Assembly: GCF_019511525.1 (NCBI RefSeq)
Contig: NZ_JAEUAT010000005.1
Span: 372,001-436,000 of the forward strand
Direction: 5' to 3'
Length of the DNA: 64,000 nucleotides
Source: Rhizobium cauense
Lineage (GTDB): Bacteria; Pseudomonadota; Alphaproteobacteria; Rhizobiales; Rhizobiaceae
The translations under genes were made by a program, and so were the position numbers. Below the pieces are notes generated by a model. That model was not told the origin of the DNA, ran no database searches, and saw only the letters and a list, made by a program, of their open reading frames with translations. This document shows, piece by piece, positions 1 through 9,335 of this stretch (positions within the stretch are counted from its first letter, which is position 1; every line of letters begins with the position of its first letter).

Positions 1-826
1 CTTCCGGGGAATATTGCTCACCCCTGTCCAGCCGCGAATAGCGCTGGATAAACTCTCCTCGAACCGCCCTCTCGCCCGTGACGCCGACATCGCCGATCGG
101 CGCGACGGGACCGCCCTCGGCGGCAAGCACGATATCGACGGTGCTGGTCCTGTGATCGGCTATGACCTTGCGGGTCGTCAGCTTTGCCAGCGGCCGGCCC
201 TCGCTTTTCAACTGGTCGACGATCTTCTCGCCCGCCTTGATGATCGTCAATGACCCGGCCGTTTCGCCCGGCGCCAAATCGTAGTCCGCCGGATTGCGGC
301 GTGCTGCGTCGCCGCCGAACTGCACTTCGCGAACCTTGAAGACTGGGCCCGCTGCAACGCTTACCGTCACCGGGACTGGGCGCGAGCGGTTGAAGGTCGG
401 GTTTGGCGGAAGGGTGTCGATGTCTCGGCCATCGATCCTGATCGTGACCACGCCGCCGTAGCGCGCCTTCTCATACAGAGCGGCCAGCAGTCGTTCGCGG
501 TCGTCCCTGGCTTTCACGACAACGCCGAGGTCACCTGAGACGGGACGGTCTTTATCGCCCACCAGACGGGAACTGTTCTCCAGAGCTTCCTTGAGATCGG
601 GATCAACCGCGTCGGTCGTCAGCGTTACGTCGTAGCGGACGGGATCGGGAACCTGGTCGGCGGTCGAGTCGTCGTCCTTGCCCCACCAGGTGATGCCGAA
701 AAGCTTGAAGGCCAAAGCCTCCGGGACAAGAACCGGCGAAAACGCGAACGCAGCCGCGATCACCAACATGGTGCCTGCGCGCCGATACGCTATACCCGGT
801 TTCGGTGCCGTCCCTCTAATTTGCAT
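1..826 (-). CDS. tamA: TamA-like outer-membrane assembly protein, N-terminal part (cut by window start)
   Basis: The minus strand is open from an ATG at 826 to the window edge (about 275 residues). The translation starts with a hydrophobic export signal ending near ALA-FKLFG. It continues with POTRA-like segments, for example VKARDDRERLLAALYEKARYGG style repeats around residues 100-125 and a VFKVREVQFGG segment. That is the pattern of the periplasmic half of TamA/Omp85 proteins, which with TamB assist insertion and lipid transport at the outer membrane. The C-terminal barrel lies outside the window. BamA or another Omp85 member is possible, but the short N-terminus and the repeat style favour TamA. 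Family call from reading only. Confidence 0.72.
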   Translation of the reverse strand, partial: MQIRGTAPKPGIAYRRAGTMLVIAAAFAFSPVLVPEALAFKLFGITWWGKDDDSTADQVPDPVRYDVTLTTDAVDPDLKEALENSSRLVGDKDRPVSGDLGVVVKARDDRERLLAALYEKARYGGVVTIRIDGRDIDTLPPNPTFNRSRPVPVTVSVAAGPVFKVREVQFGGDAARRNPADYDLAPGETAGSLTIIKAGEKIVDQLKSEGRPLAKLTTRKVIADHRTSTVDIVLAAEGGPVAPIGDVGVTGERAVRGEFIQRYSRLDRGEQYSPE

Positions 827-939
827 CCGCCGCTTTTGTTACATTCGAAATTAAGCTTCGCGCCCCCCGGCCGGCGGCAACCTTAGCGGCAAAATTCCTC
901 GACGTGTACCGTTTTAAATCGCTTAGCTGCTGAAATAGT

Positions 940-978
940 GGAAAAAATGAGAAATCCCGGGCTGCTAACCCGGGATTT
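940..978 (-). terminator. Rho-independent terminator of the small lipoprotein gene
   Basis: A perfect 10-bp stem (952-961 with 969-978, 7-nt loop) lies 20 bases after the minus-strand stop at 999. On the minus strand it is followed, after a few bases, by a run of six T (945-940). Confidence 0.8.
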
Positions 979-998
979 CGAGGGGATTTTGCGTTGGC

Positions 999-1265
999 TC
1001 AATAGCCGCCGCGGCAATCGTCGATGTAGCGGCGACCATATTGATCGCGATAATAGCACTGCCCCGGCTGCTCGGCGACACGGCCGATGAGCGCGCCCGA
1101 AACGCCGCCAATCGCGGCGCCGACCGCTGCTCCACGCACATTGCCAGTGACGACGCCGCCGATAACGGCGCCCGATGCTGCACCGATGCCAGCGCCCTGC
1201 TGGGTCGGCGTGCAGCTTGCGATCGAAAGTCCGATCAAAGCGAATGCGGCAATCTTCTTAATCAA
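999..1265 (-). CDS. Small glycine-zipper lipoprotein (88 aa)
   Basis: This short envelope protein has a signal sequence ending in the lipobox LSIASC, so the Cys at residue 18 is the likely lipidated residue. Two Gly/Ala-rich stretches follow ([14 protein letters not shown] and [10 protein letters not shown]), the signature of glycine-zipper domains that pack helices in membranes. The C-terminus ([19 protein letters not shown]) carries two Cys that could form a disulfide in the periplasm. It is related in style to the 17-kDa surface antigen/YMGG families; its function is unknown. It is monocistronic, with its own terminator and an AGGAG-like ribosome site upstream. Confidence 0.82.
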   Translation of the reverse strand: MIKKIAAFALIGLSIASCTPTQQGAGIGAASGAVIGGVVTGNVRGAAVGAAIGGVSGALIGRVAEQPGQCYYRDQYGRRYIDDCRGGY

Positions 1266-1531
1266 ATTCTACTCCTAGGTTGGTCGCCCTCAACAGGCGG
1301 TGGCCGTCCCTGATTCTTGTTTTTGTCATGCTAGTCGTCAAACTGTGGCGCAAAAAAAGCAACGCTCTTTTTGAGGTTCGGTTTTTTGCGCAAATGGTGC
1401 GCAACTTCCCTTCAAATTTGGCACAACCAGACACGGCGAATTTAATCGACCTCCCTAAAGTAGTGGTTGATCCCAAAGCGAAAACGTCAAATGATACCGT
1501 CCGCGCCTGGAGGAGGCGCGAGGAGGAAATC

Positions 1532-2023
1532 ATGGCGAAAGTGAAACTGACGGTGAACGGCCGGGCGGTCAGCGGTGACTGTGAAGAACGTACGCTTCTT
1601 GTCCATTTTATTCGCGAAAAACTCGGCCTGACGGGAACGCACGTCGGCTGTGATACCAACCAGTGCGGTGCCTGTGTCATTCATATGGATGGCAAATCGG
1701 TGAAGAGCTGTTCGATCCTTGCCGTCCAGGCGTCGGGTTCCACAATCACCACCATCGAGGGCCTTGCCAGCAACGGTGAATTGCATCCTGTTCAAGCGGC
1801 CTTCAAGGAGCACCACGGCCTGCAGTGCGGCTTCTGCACGCCAGGCATGGTGATGACGGCCGTCGACATGATCTCGCGCCACGGCGGCCAGCTTGATGAG
1901 CAGACGGTCCGCCATGAACTCGACGGCAATATCTGTCGGTGCACCGGCTATCACAACATCGTCAAAGCCGTCCTGTCTGCCAACGAGCAGATGCACGGCA
2001 CCGCCAAGCAGGCGGCCGAATAG
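1532..2023 (+). CDS. coxS: Carbon-monoxide-dehydrogenase-like small subunit (2Fe-2S), CoxS
   Basis: This is the iron-sulfur subunit of a molybdenum hydroxylase. It passes electrons from the molybdopterin site of CoxL to the FAD of CoxM. The plant-type cluster is made by C40, C45, C48 and C60; the second, helical-domain cluster by C99, C102, C135 and C137 (CGFC and CRC motifs). At 163 residues it has the usual length. The reading frame is open back to 1280, but only the ATG at 1532 has a strong Shine-Dalgarno (GAGGAGGAAAT) and the usual family N-terminus ([10 protein letters not shown]). It is first in a coxS-coxL-coxM operon; the 81-bp gap to coxL holds a second ribosome site. Confidence 0.93.
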   Translation: MAKVKLTVNGRAVSGDCEERTLLVHFIREKLGLTGTHVGCDTNQCGACVIHMDGKSVKSCSILAVQASGSTITTIEGLASNGELHPVQAAFKEHHGLQCGFCTPGMVMTAVDMISRHGGQLDEQTVRHELDGNICRCTGYHNIVKAVLSANEQMHGTAKQAAE

Positions 2024-2104
2024 CTCTCAGGAATTGTCTGGCTGACTGCCGAATACGATTCACTTTGGCGGAATGCCAGGCCCGAAACCCATTGGGAGGA
2101 CATC

Positions 2105-4450
2105 ATGGGTGTTGAAGGAATTGGTGCACGCGTCGCGCGAAAGGAAGACAAGCGGTTCCTGACCGGCAAGGGCCGTTACACGGACGACATGGTCGTGCCG
2201 GGCATGAAATTCGCCTATTTCATCCGCAGTCCACATGCACACGCCAGGATCAAGGGGATCGATGCGGCCTCGGCAAAGGCCATGCCCGGTGTCATCGACG
2301 TGCTTGATGGCAAGCAGTTGCTTGCTGACGGGATCGGCAATCTTATTTGCGGCTGGATGATCCATTCGAAGGATGGTTCCCCAATGAAGATGGGAGCCTG
2401 GCGTCCGCTGGCAGTGGAGACTGTCCGCTACGTTGGCGATGCTGTTGCGATCGTGGTTGCCGACTCGCTGGCGGAAGCCAGGGACGCCGCAGAGGCCGTG
2501 GTAATCGACTACGAGGAATTGCCTGTTGTCGTCGAGGCTGTCGACGCGCTGAAGTCCGGTGCACCCCAGATCCATCCGGAAGCTGAGAATAATCTGATCT
2601 TCGACTGGGAACTCGGTGATGGCGCGGCAACCGACAAGGCTATTTCCGCAGCGGCACATGTCACCGAAATCGAGATCCACAACAACCGCCTGTCGCCCAA
2701 TCCGATGGAGCCGCGTGCTGCGCTCGGGATCTACGACGCCGCAGAAGACCATTACACCTGCTATACCACGAGCCAGAACCCGCACGTCGCCCGTCTCGTG
2801 ATGAGCGCCTTCTACAATGTCGCGCCGGAGAACAAGCTGCGGGTGATTGCTCCTGACGTTGGCGGCGGATTTGGATCGAAGATCTACATCTACCCGGAAG
2901 AGATCGTCTGTCTCTGGGCTTCCAAGAAGACAGGCGTGCCGGTGAAATGGAATTCGGACCGGACCGAGGCCTTCCTGACAGACGCCCATGGCCGCGACCA
3001 TGTCTCCAAGGTGAAAATGGCCTTTGACAGCGACAACCGCATCATCGGCCTGAAGGTCGACACGATCTGCAACCTCGGCGCTTACATGTCGCTGTTCTCG
3101 TCGGCGGTACCGACTTATCTCTATGCGACGCTCCTGTCGGGCCAGTACGATATTCCGGCGATCCATGCCAATGTGCGGACGGTCTATACCAACACCGCGC
3201 CGGTTGACGCCTATCGTGGTGCCGGTCGTCCCGAGGCGACCTTCCTGCTTGAACGGACGATGGAAACGGCGGCGCGCGAGCTTGGCGTTTCGCCTGCCGA
3301 GTTGCGGCGGAAGAATTTCATCCGGGCTTTCCCACATCAGACGCCAGTCATCATGAACTATGACGCGGGTGACTACGAAGCATCGCTCAATGCGGCGATG
3401 CAGGCCGCCGACTGGAACGGCTTTTCGGCGCGCAAGGCCGAGGCTGCCGGCCGCGGCCTGAAGCGCGGTCTCGGCATGAGTTGCTACATCGAGGCGTGCG
3501 GTATTGCTCCCTCGCAGGCAGTCGGCTCGCTTGGTGCCGGTGTCGGCTTGTGGGAGTCGGCAGAGGTTCGCGTCAATGCGGTCGGCACGATAGAAGTGCT
3601 CACCGGGTCGCACAGCCACGGGCAGGGGCACGAAACGACCTTCGCACAGCTTGTGTCGGATCGTCTCGGCGTTCCGCTGGAGAGCGTGTCGATCGTGCAT
3701 GGCGACACCGACAAGGTGCAGATGGGCATGGGCACCTACGGCTCGCGCTCGGGCGCCGTCGGCATGTCGGCCGTGGTCAAAGCGCTCGACAAGGTCGAGG
3801 CCAAGGCCAAGAAAATCGCCGCCCACCTGATGGAAGCCGACGAGGGCGATATCGTCATCGAGAACGGCGAGGTGAAGGTGGCGGGTACCGACAAGAGCCT
3901 GCCGTGGTTCCAGGTGGCGCTCGCCGCATATACCGCGCACAACCTGCCGGGCGGCATGGAGCCGGGGCTGAAGGAAACCGCCTTCTACGATCCGTCCAAC
4001 TTCACGTTCCCGGCCGGCTGCTACATCTGCGAAGTCGAGGTCGATCCGGAAACCGGCAAGACGGAGATCATCCAGTTCGTCGCTGCAGACGATTTCGGCA
4101 ACATCATCAATCCGATGATCGTCGAAGGGCAGGTGCATGGCGGTATTGCACAAGGCATCGGCCAGGCGCTGCTCGAGGCCGTGCACTACGACGAGAACGG
4201 CCAGCTGTTGACCGCCAGCTTCATGGACTATGCCATGCCGCGCGCCGACGACTTGCCGTCGTTCAAGGTCTCGCATCAGGTGACGCCATCCCCGAGCAAT
4301 CCGCTCGGCATCAAGGGGTGCGGCGAGGCCGGTGCCATCGGATCTCCGCCGGCGCTCATCAATGCCATCACCGATGCGATCGGCAACAACATGCTGACGA
4401 TGCCCGCCACGCCGCAGAAGGTGTGGATGGCAGCGCGTGCGGTTCATTGA
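2105..4450 (+). CDS. coxL: Form II CoxL, molybdopterin large subunit of a CO-dehydrogenase-like hydroxylase
   Basis: This is the catalytic subunit of a xanthine-oxidase-family enzyme (781 aa), binding Mo with molybdopterin cytosine dinucleotide. The active-site loop reads AYRGAGR (residues 369-375). That is the form II signature; the proven form I CO dehydrogenases have AYXCSFR, with the Cys that carries copper. A GCGEAG motif places the conserved catalytic Glu at residue 741, and the [13 protein letters not shown] and GGGFGSK segments are standard. It sits between coxS and coxM (12-bp gap to coxM) as part of one transcript. Whether form II enzymes use CO physiologically is disputed, and another aldehyde or heterocycle substrate is possible. 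Confidence 0.93.
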   Translation: MGVEGIGARVARKEDKRFLTGKGRYTDDMVVPGMKFAYFIRSPHAHARIKGIDAASAKAMPGVIDVLDGKQLLADGIGNLICGWMIHSKDGSPMKMGAWRPLAVETVRYVGDAVAIVVADSLAEARDAAEAVVIDYEELPVVVEAVDALKSGAPQIHPEAENNLIFDWELGDGAATDKAISAAAHVTEIEIHNNRLSPNPMEPRAALGIYDAAEDHYTCYTTSQNPHVARLVMSAFYNVAPENKLRVIAPDVGGGFGSKIYIYPEEIVCLWASKKTGVPVKWNSDRTEAFLTDAHGRDHVSKVKMAFDSDNRIIGLKVDTICNLGAYMSLFSSAVPTYLYATLLSGQYDIPAIHANVRTVYTNTAPVDAYRGAGRPEATFLLERTMETAARELGVSPAELRRKNFIRAFPHQTPVIMNYDAGDYEASLNAAMQAADWNGFSARKAEAAGRGLKRGLGMSCYIEACGIAPSQAVGSLGAGVGLWESAEVRVNAVGTIEVLTGSHSHGQGHETTFAQLVSDRLGVPLESVSIVHGDTDKVQMGMGTYGSRSGAVGMSAVVKALDKVEAKAKKIAAHLMEADEGDIVIENGEVKVAGTDKSLPWFQVALAAYTAHNLPGGMEPGLKETAFYDPSNFTFPAGCYICEVEVDPETGKTEIIQFVAADDFGNIINPMIVEGQVHGGIAQGIGQALLEAVHYDENGQLLTASFMDYAMPRADDLPSFKVSHQVTPSPSNPLGIKGCGEAGAIGSPPALINAITDAIGNNMLTMPATPQKVWMAARAVH

Positions 4451-4462
4451 GGAGGAACGACG

Positions 4463-5260
4463 ATGTATCAGACCAACTATCACCGCGCGTCCTCGGTCGA
4501 TGAAGCCGTCAGGATGATTTCGGGCACATCGGAAGGCAAATATGTTTCCGGTGGCATGACACTGATCCCGACAATGAAGCAACGTCTCGCCGCGCCGAGC
4601 GATCTCGTCGATCTCAGGCATATTCCCGCGATGCAGGGAATCAAGGTCGATGGTCGCAAGGTGACCATCGGGGCAGCGACTCCGCATGCCGAAGTTGCCG
4701 CATCGGCGGCTCTGCGTGCGGTTTGTCCCGCGATCTGCGACCTCGCCGGCATGATCGGCGATCCGCATGTCCGGCACATGGGCACGATCGGCGGCTCGAT
4801 CGCCAACAACGACCCTGCTGCGGACTACCCGTCGGCAATGCTGGCGCTCAATGCCCGCATCATCACCAATAAGCGCGAGATCCCTGCCGACGATTTCTTC
4901 ACGGGTCTGTTCGAGACGGCATTGGAGGACGGCGAACTGCTGACTGCTGTCAGTTTCGAAGCGCCCGACAAGGCCGGCTACTCGAAATTCCCAAATCCGG
5001 CGTCGCGCTATGCCATGACGGGCGTCTTCGTTGCCAAGGGTGCTGGTGGCGCAAGGGTTGCCGTCACAGGGGCTGGATCCGACGGCGTCTTTCGCCAGAC
5101 GGCCATGGAGACCGCGCTCGACGCGAACTGGTCTGCCGGCTCCGTCGCTGGTGTCGATGTCAATCCGACAGGGTTGATGTCGGACCTGCATGCCAGTGCG
5201 GAATACCGCGCCAACCTCATCAAAGTGATGGCCAAACGCGCCGTTTCCGCCGCCACTTGA
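4463..5260 (+). CDS. coxM: CO-dehydrogenase-like medium subunit (FAD-binding), CoxM
   Basis: This flavoprotein subunit takes electrons from CoxS. The FAD-binding signatures are present: GGMTLIPTMKQ near residue 31 and the GTIGGSIANNDPAADYP loop near residue 107, which contacts the FAD diphosphate. A C-terminal CO_deh_flav_C domain follows. At 265 residues it is slightly shorter than form I CoxM (about 288), as is common for form II sets. A strong ribosome site (GAGGAGG) precedes the ATG. It is the last gene of the operon and is followed by a clear terminator. No coxD/E/F/G maturation genes follow. Confidence 0.92.
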   Translation: MYQTNYHRASSVDEAVRMISGTSEGKYVSGGMTLIPTMKQRLAAPSDLVDLRHIPAMQGIKVDGRKVTIGAATPHAEVAASAALRAVCPAICDLAGMIGDPHVRHMGTIGGSIANNDPAADYPSAMLALNARIITNKREIPADDFFTGLFETALEDGELLTAVSFEAPDKAGYSKFPNPASRYAMTGVFVAKGAGGARVAVTGAGSDGVFRQTAMETALDANWSAGSVAGVDVNPTGLMSDLHASAEYRANLIKVMAKRAVSAAT

Positions 5261-5272
5261 CGGAACCCGCGC

Positions 5273-5305
5273 AAATGCGAGGCAGGTAAGCTGCCTCGCA
5301 TTTTT
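5273..5305 (+). terminator. Terminator of the coxSLM operon
   Basis: A 13-bp perfect stem (5273-5285 with 5291-5303, 5-nt loop) is followed by a run of five T. It begins 12 bases after the coxM stop. Confidence 0.9.
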
Positions 5306-5334
5306 CTGCCGTCTGCCTCAAAATGAGCTTTTTC

Positions 5335-5349
5335 GAATTAAAATAATTC
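5335..5349 (+). promoter_or_regulatory. Palindrome in the hemA upstream region, possible operator
   Basis: GAATTA-AAA-TAATTC is a perfect 6-3-6 palindrome, and one base further out on each side the arms are still nearly symmetrical. It lies in an AT-rich patch about 105 bases before the hemA ATG. Its size and symmetry suit an iron- or oxygen-responsive regulator of heme synthesis such as Irr or a FixK/FnrN-type protein. It is not an exact match to the TTGA-N6-TCAA FixK box. The role is inferred. Confidence 0.4.
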
Positions 5350-5452
5350 AAGACTATGGGCCTTTTGACGCAGTTAATGGTAAAGCGAGGGCAAAGGGTT
5401 GACGTGCGCGCGTCCGTTGGCAAAAAACGCTCGCACGATACTGGAGCAGATG

Positions 5453-6667
5453 ATGGATTTCGAAGCGTTCTTTAAAAACGAGTTGGACGGGCTTCACACC
5501 GAAGGCCGCTATCGCGTTTTTGCCGATCTTGAGCGTCACCGCGGCAGCTTTCCGCGCGCCACGCGACACACGGCGGACGGTCCGAAGGAAGTCACGGTCT
5601 GGTGCTCCAACGACTATCTCGGCATGGGCCAGAACCCCAAGGTGATCGAGGCGATGAAGAACGCCATAGATCACTGTGGCGCGGGTGCGGGAGGCACCCG
5701 GAATATCTCTGGCACCACCCACTATCACGTTCTGCTCGAGCGCGAACTGGCCGACCTGCACTGCAAGGAAGCGGCGCTGATCTTCACCTCGGGCTATGTT
5801 TCCAACTGGGCGGCCCTCGGCACCCTCGGCGCCAAGATCCCCGGTCTCGTCATCTTCTCCGACGCTCTGAACCATGCGTCCATGATCGAGGGCATTCGCT
5901 ATGCCAAGTGCGAGAAGGTGATCTGGAAGCATAACGACATCCAGGATCTTGAAGCCAAGCTGGCGGCTGCCGATCCGAAGGCGCCGAAGCTGATCGCGTT
6001 CGAGTCCGTCTATTCGATGGATGGGGATATCGCGCCAATCAAGGAAATCTGCGATCTCGCCGACAAATACGGCGCGATGACCTATCTCGATGAAGTCCAT
6101 GCCGTCGGCATGTACGGACCGCGCGGCGGCGGCATTGCCGAACGCGAAGGCTTGATGGATCGTCTGACTGTCATCGAAGGCACACTCGGAAAGGCCTTCG
6201 GCGTCATGGGCGGCTACATTGCCGCATCGACCGCACTTTGTGACTTCATTCGCTCTTTCGCGTCCGGCTTCATCTTCACGACGGCGCTGCCGCCGGCCCT
6301 TGCTGCCGGTGCGGTTGCCTCGATCCAGCATCTGAAGGTCAGCCCGTTCGAGCGTGCACGCCATCAGGATCGTGTCCGCAAGCTCAGGGCGCTGCTCGAT
6401 CAGCAGGGCATCCCGCATATGCCCAACCCGAGCCATATCGTGCCGGTCATGGTTGGAGATGCGGCCAAGTGCAAGTGGATCTCCGATTTGCTGCTCGACA
6501 ATTGCGGCGTCTACGTGCAGCCGATCAACTACCCGACGGTGCCGAAGAAGACCGAGCGGCTGCGTATCACTCCGACACCGCTGCACAGCGATGCCGACAT
6601 CGAGCATCTCGTCGAGGCGCTGCATTCGCTCTGGTCGCGCTGCGCGCTGGCGCGGCACGTTGCCTGA
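5453..6667 (+). CDS. hemA: 5-aminolevulinate synthase
   Basis: The enzyme condenses glycine with succinyl-CoA to give 5-aminolevulinate, the first step of heme and corrin synthesis by the Shemin (C4) route of alphaproteobacteria. It is a PLP enzyme of the alpha-oxoamine synthase family. The segments [24 protein letters not shown] and [10 protein letters not shown] are visible, and the PLP lysine is in TLGKAFG (about K247). The start at 5453 gives 404 residues, the family length, with GGAG at 5443; the upstream in-frame extension looks non-coding. It is convergent with dxr. An AT-rich leader with a palindrome suggests regulation. Confidence 0.97.
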   Translation: MDFEAFFKNELDGLHTEGRYRVFADLERHRGSFPRATRHTADGPKEVTVWCSNDYLGMGQNPKVIEAMKNAIDHCGAGAGGTRNISGTTHYHVLLERELADLHCKEAALIFTSGYVSNWAALGTLGAKIPGLVIFSDALNHASMIEGIRYAKCEKVIWKHNDIQDLEAKLAAADPKAPKLIAFESVYSMDGDIAPIKEICDLADKYGAMTYLDEVHAVGMYGPRGGGIAEREGLMDRLTVIEGTLGKAFGVMGGYIAASTALCDFIRSFASGFIFTTALPPALAAGAVASIQHLKVSPFERARHQDRVRKLRALLDQQGIPHMPNPSHIVPVMVGDAAKCKWISDLLLDNCGVYVQPINYPTVPKKTERLRITPTPLHSDADIEHLVEALHSLWSRCALARHVA

Positions 6668-6690
6668 CGGCACAATTTTCGGGAAAAGCT

Positions 6691-6713
6691 AGGCCGCCGT
6701 CAGGCGGCCTTTT
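6691..6713. terminator. Bidirectional terminator shared by hemA and dxr
   Basis: An 8-bp GC-rich stem (6691-6698 with 6703-6710) has a 4-nt loop. It is followed by TTTT on the plus strand and by a T-run on the minus strand. The 6703-6710 arm encodes the last residues of dxr, and the dxr stop codon lies in the loop. Confidence 0.85.
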
Positions 6714-7890
6714 CGTTGAGGGATACCAGTTCTGCGGCAAGCCTGCGGGCTTCGGCATCGGCGGCAAAGACGTCGTCCATTGTCTTCGCTTCGCCAGTTG
6801 CGATCATCTTGTCCATAACCGCTTCGGCAATGTTGGCCATGGCAAGGAAACCGATGCGCTCCTCGACGAAGGCGTGAAACGCAATTTCCTCTGCCGCGTT
6901 CATGATGGCACCCTGCAGGCCACCGCGTTCCAGCGCGGTGCGTGCCAGCCTCAGTGCCGGAAAGCGTTCTTCGTCAGGTGCCTCGAAGTCCAAGCGTGAG
7001 AGCTTGGCAAAATCCAGCCGCTCGACGTTCAGTTTCGGGCGGCGCGGATAGTCGAGTGCATAGCCGATTGCCGTCCGCATGTCGGGGCAGCCGAGCTGGG
7101 CAATGATCGATCCGTCGGTGTAGCCAACCATGGAGTGGATGATCGACTGCGGATGCACGATCACTTCGATTTGCTCTGGGCGCACGCCGAAGAGGTGCTT
7201 CGCCTCGATCATCTCCAGCGCCTTGTTGAACATCGAGGCGCTGCCGACCGAGATCTTCAGTCCCATCGACCAGTTTGGGTGCGCTCGAGCCGTCGCTGCA
7301 GTCACATTCGCCATGTCGGCGCGCGACCAGGTGCGGAACGGACCGCCCGAAGCCGTCAAGATGATCCGTTCGACGGCGTGCCGCTGATCCTCGTCCAGAG
7401 ACTGGAAGATTGCGCTGTGTTCGCTATCGACGGGGATCAGTCGTCCGCCCCCCTTTGCGACAGCATCGACGAAGAGGTCGCCAGCCGAAACCAGGCATTC
7501 CTTGTTGGCAAGCGCGATCGTGGCGCCCTTGCGGGCTGCGGCAAGTGTCGGCGCAAGCCCGGCGGTGCCAACGATGGCTGCCATCACCCAATCGGCTTCG
7601 AGGTCGGCCGCTTCCGCCAAGCCCGAGACACCGGCGGCCACTGCAATACCGCTGCCGGAAAGCTCTTCCTTCAGTGAGTGATACTTGTGGTCGCTGGCGG
7701 TGACCGCAAGCTTGGCCCCGGCGGACTTTGCCTGCGCCGCCAAGAGCTGAACATTCTCGTTGCCGGTTACGACGGAGATCTCATAGCAATCCCGTCCGCC
7801 GAGCTGTGCGACAACATCGAGCGTATTCTGTCCGATCGAGCCGGTTGAGCCAAAAATACTAAGGCGCCTGGGAGCGCTTTTTCCTGCCAT
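6700..7890 (-). CDS. dxr: 1-deoxy-D-xylulose 5-phosphate reductoisomerase
   Basis: The enzyme converts DXP to 2-C-methyl-D-erythritol 4-phosphate with NADPH, the committed step of the MEP isoprenoid pathway. The Rossmann NADPH motif is GSTGSIGQ near the N-terminus. The metal/substrate region is ALANKECLVSAG, with PVDSEHSAIFQ. The phosphate/loop segment is ASGGPFR, and IIHSMVGYTDGS is also typical. Starting from the second of two tandem ATGs (7890) gives 396 residues, the normal length; a longer frame up to 7959 lacks conserved residues. The ribosome site is weak, so 7893 is equally possible. The gene stands alone and is convergent with hemA. Confidence 0.96.
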   Translation of the reverse strand: MAGKSAPRRLSIFGSTGSIGQNTLDVVAQLGGRDCYEISVVTGNENVQLLAAQAKSAGAKLAVTASDHKYHSLKEELSGSGIAVAAGVSGLAEAADLEADWVMAAIVGTAGLAPTLAAARKGATIALANKECLVSAGDLFVDAVAKGGGRLIPVDSEHSAIFQSLDEDQRHAVERIILTASGGPFRTWSRADMANVTAATARAHPNWSMGLKISVGSASMFNKALEMIEAKHLFGVRPEQIEVIVHPQSIIHSMVGYTDGSIIAQLGCPDMRTAIGYALDYPRRPKLNVERLDFAKLSRLDFEAPDEERFPALRLARTALERGGLQGAIMNAAEEIAFHAFVEERIGFLAMANIAEAVMDKMIATGEAKTMDDVFAADAEARRLAAELVSLNEKAA

Positions 7891-8079
7891 CATCGGGTGA
7901 TCTTCGCCAAGACTCTTGCTTTTGGCACTGGCTGTACAGGGGATTGAAATGAGCGGCAAGTGTGCGGCGCAGCAGAAATTGATTGGCCCTCAGTCGCCGC
8001 GGCGCTCGTGGCTCACGGCGCCTGCACGAAACCAATCGGCCACTTGCCGCGTTTTGTGATTGCGACAGGAGGAAGGTAA

Positions 8080-8346
8080 ATGGTTTTCAAGCAACCGACG
8101 TTCTATGGCGAGCCCTATGAGCCCGAGACCGGTGCCGACAAGGATGCTGCTCTTGAGGAGGCTGTGGCCAATGCCCTGGCTGTGGCCGGTGGTATTGATG
8201 CCGCGGATGTGAAAGTCACGCTCGAAGGTGGCACGGTGGTTCTGACAGGCACGGTCGCAACGGCCTCGGAACTCGAGCGGGCGACGAGCGTCGCGCAAGC
8301 GATCGCTGGATCGAAGCCTGTGCGCAATGCGATCGTGATAGAGTAG
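8080..8346 (+). CDS. BON-domain protein (88 aa)
   Basis: This small soluble protein consists almost entirely of one BON domain (about residues 25-85). It has the typical alpha-beta pattern and the glycine motif GTVVLTGTVATASELERA. BON domains are thought to bind phospholipid or interact with membranes and are common in osmotic-stress proteins such as OsmY. No signal peptide is visible, so the location is uncertain. A strong ribosome site (AGGAGGAAG) precedes the ATG. It stands alone, convergent with the next small gene. Confidence 0.82.
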   Translation: MVFKQPTFYGEPYEPETGADKDAALEEAVANALAVAGGIDAADVKVTLEGGTVVLTGTVATASELERATSVAQAIAGSKPVRNAIVIE

Positions 8347-8353
8347 CTAGACG

Positions 8354-8500
8354 TCAACCGGCGAAGCGTTCCATCTCGAAGGCCGCCACCCTATCCGTCT
8401 TTGGCGTGGTGATGGGCCCGGTCGATTTGTAAGCGGTCGCGAGCAGCAGGCCGCTGACAACGAGATATGCGAATGCAAGCACCGTCAATTTCATGCGCAT
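8354..8500 (-). CDS. Small single-pass membrane protein (48 aa)
   Basis: The frame is open upstream to 8737, but the protein-like part begins at the ATG at 8500, which has AGGAG about 8 bases ahead. It has a positively charged N-terminus (MRMK), one hydrophobic helix (LTVLAFAYLVVSGLLLATAY) and a short polar tail ending EMERFAG. It is either a signal-anchor protein or a very short secreted peptide. No family was recognised. Confidence 0.55.
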   Translation of the reverse strand: MRMKLTVLAFAYLVVSGLLLATAYKSTGPITTPKTDRVAAFEMERFAG

Positions 8501-8674
8501 GGCGAGCACTCCTGTTTCGGCCCAAACGCCCGGTGCGGCGGAAAGTTCCGCCCTCCAGTCAAATGACAGAAAATGTGATCGGCAAAGGCTTGCACTGGTT
8601 TGTGCTGGCGTTCCTGTCGTAAAGGAGAGTCGGTTCGTGAGAACGGCCAAGTGCGTTTGGCAAGGGAGGTGCAT

Positions 8675-9319
8675 ATGCGCAAGGCGATCATCGTGTGGGG
8701 CGGATGGAGCGGCCATGAGCCGGAAGAGTGCGCTCACATCGTCGGAGAGCTCCTTCAGGAGGATGGCTTTGCCGTCGACGTGACCGGCGATCTCGGCATC
8801 TTCGGCTCGTCAGTGATCGCAAAGGCCGATCTGCTCGTGCCTGTCATCACCGGAGAAACGATCGAGAAGGCGCATGCTGCCGCACTGGTGGACGCCGTGC
8901 GTGGGGGCCTCGGTCTCGGCGGACATCATGGCGCGCTCGCCACCTCGTTCAAGGAAAGTGCATCCTTCCGCTACGTCTCCGGAGTGACCTGGGTCGCTCA
9001 TCCCGGCAACATCATCGATTTCCGGGTCAACGTTACGCGCCAGCACGATCCAGTGATGGAAGGCATCCCCGATTTCGATTATCGGTCCGAACAATATTAC
9101 CTTCACTACGATCCCTCAGTCGAAGTCCTGGCAACAACGAGCTTTTCCGGCGAGTATGACGCGGCCTCGCGCAACGTCACGATGCCGGTCGCGTTCAAGC
9201 GTCAGTTCGGCCTGGGACGGGTGTTCTATTCTGCGCTCGGCCATGTCGCCAGCGAGTTCGAGCACCCCTATATGCGCCTCATTCTTCGTCGCGGGCTTTC
9301 CTGGGCCGCGCGCTCGTAG
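8675..9319 (+). CDS. ThuA-like domain protein (214 aa)
   Basis: This is a single ThuA-fold domain (class I glutamine-amidotransferase-like), as in the trehalose-utilisation protein ThuA of rhizobia. Visible features are the N-terminal strand KAIIVWGGWSGHEPEE and GLGGHHGALATSFKESASFRYVSG in the middle. WVAHPGN, VMEGIPDFDYRSEQYYLHYDP and FYSALGHVASEFEHP follow near the C-terminus. ThuA acts on keto-trehalose-type sugars, but the substrate of this stand-alone copy cannot be told. The start at 8675 has GGGAGG just upstream. No sugar transporter is adjacent. Confidence 0.85.
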   Translation: MRKAIIVWGGWSGHEPEECAHIVGELLQEDGFAVDVTGDLGIFGSSVIAKADLLVPVITGETIEKAHAAALVDAVRGGLGLGGHHGALATSFKESASFRYVSGVTWVAHPGNIIDFRVNVTRQHDPVMEGIPDFDYRSEQYYLHYDPSVEVLATTSFSGEYDAASRNVTMPVAFKRQFGLGRVFYSALGHVASEFEHPYMRLILRRGLSWAARS

Positions 9320-9335
9320 CGGCCGGATTTCCGGC

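Noticed and set aside
2060..5191. 1043-codon open frame on the minus strand across coxL and coxM
   Set aside because: It lies wholly antisense to well-identified genes. Its translation is Arg/His/Asp-rich low-complexity text typical of the antisense of GC-rich coding DNA, with no motifs.
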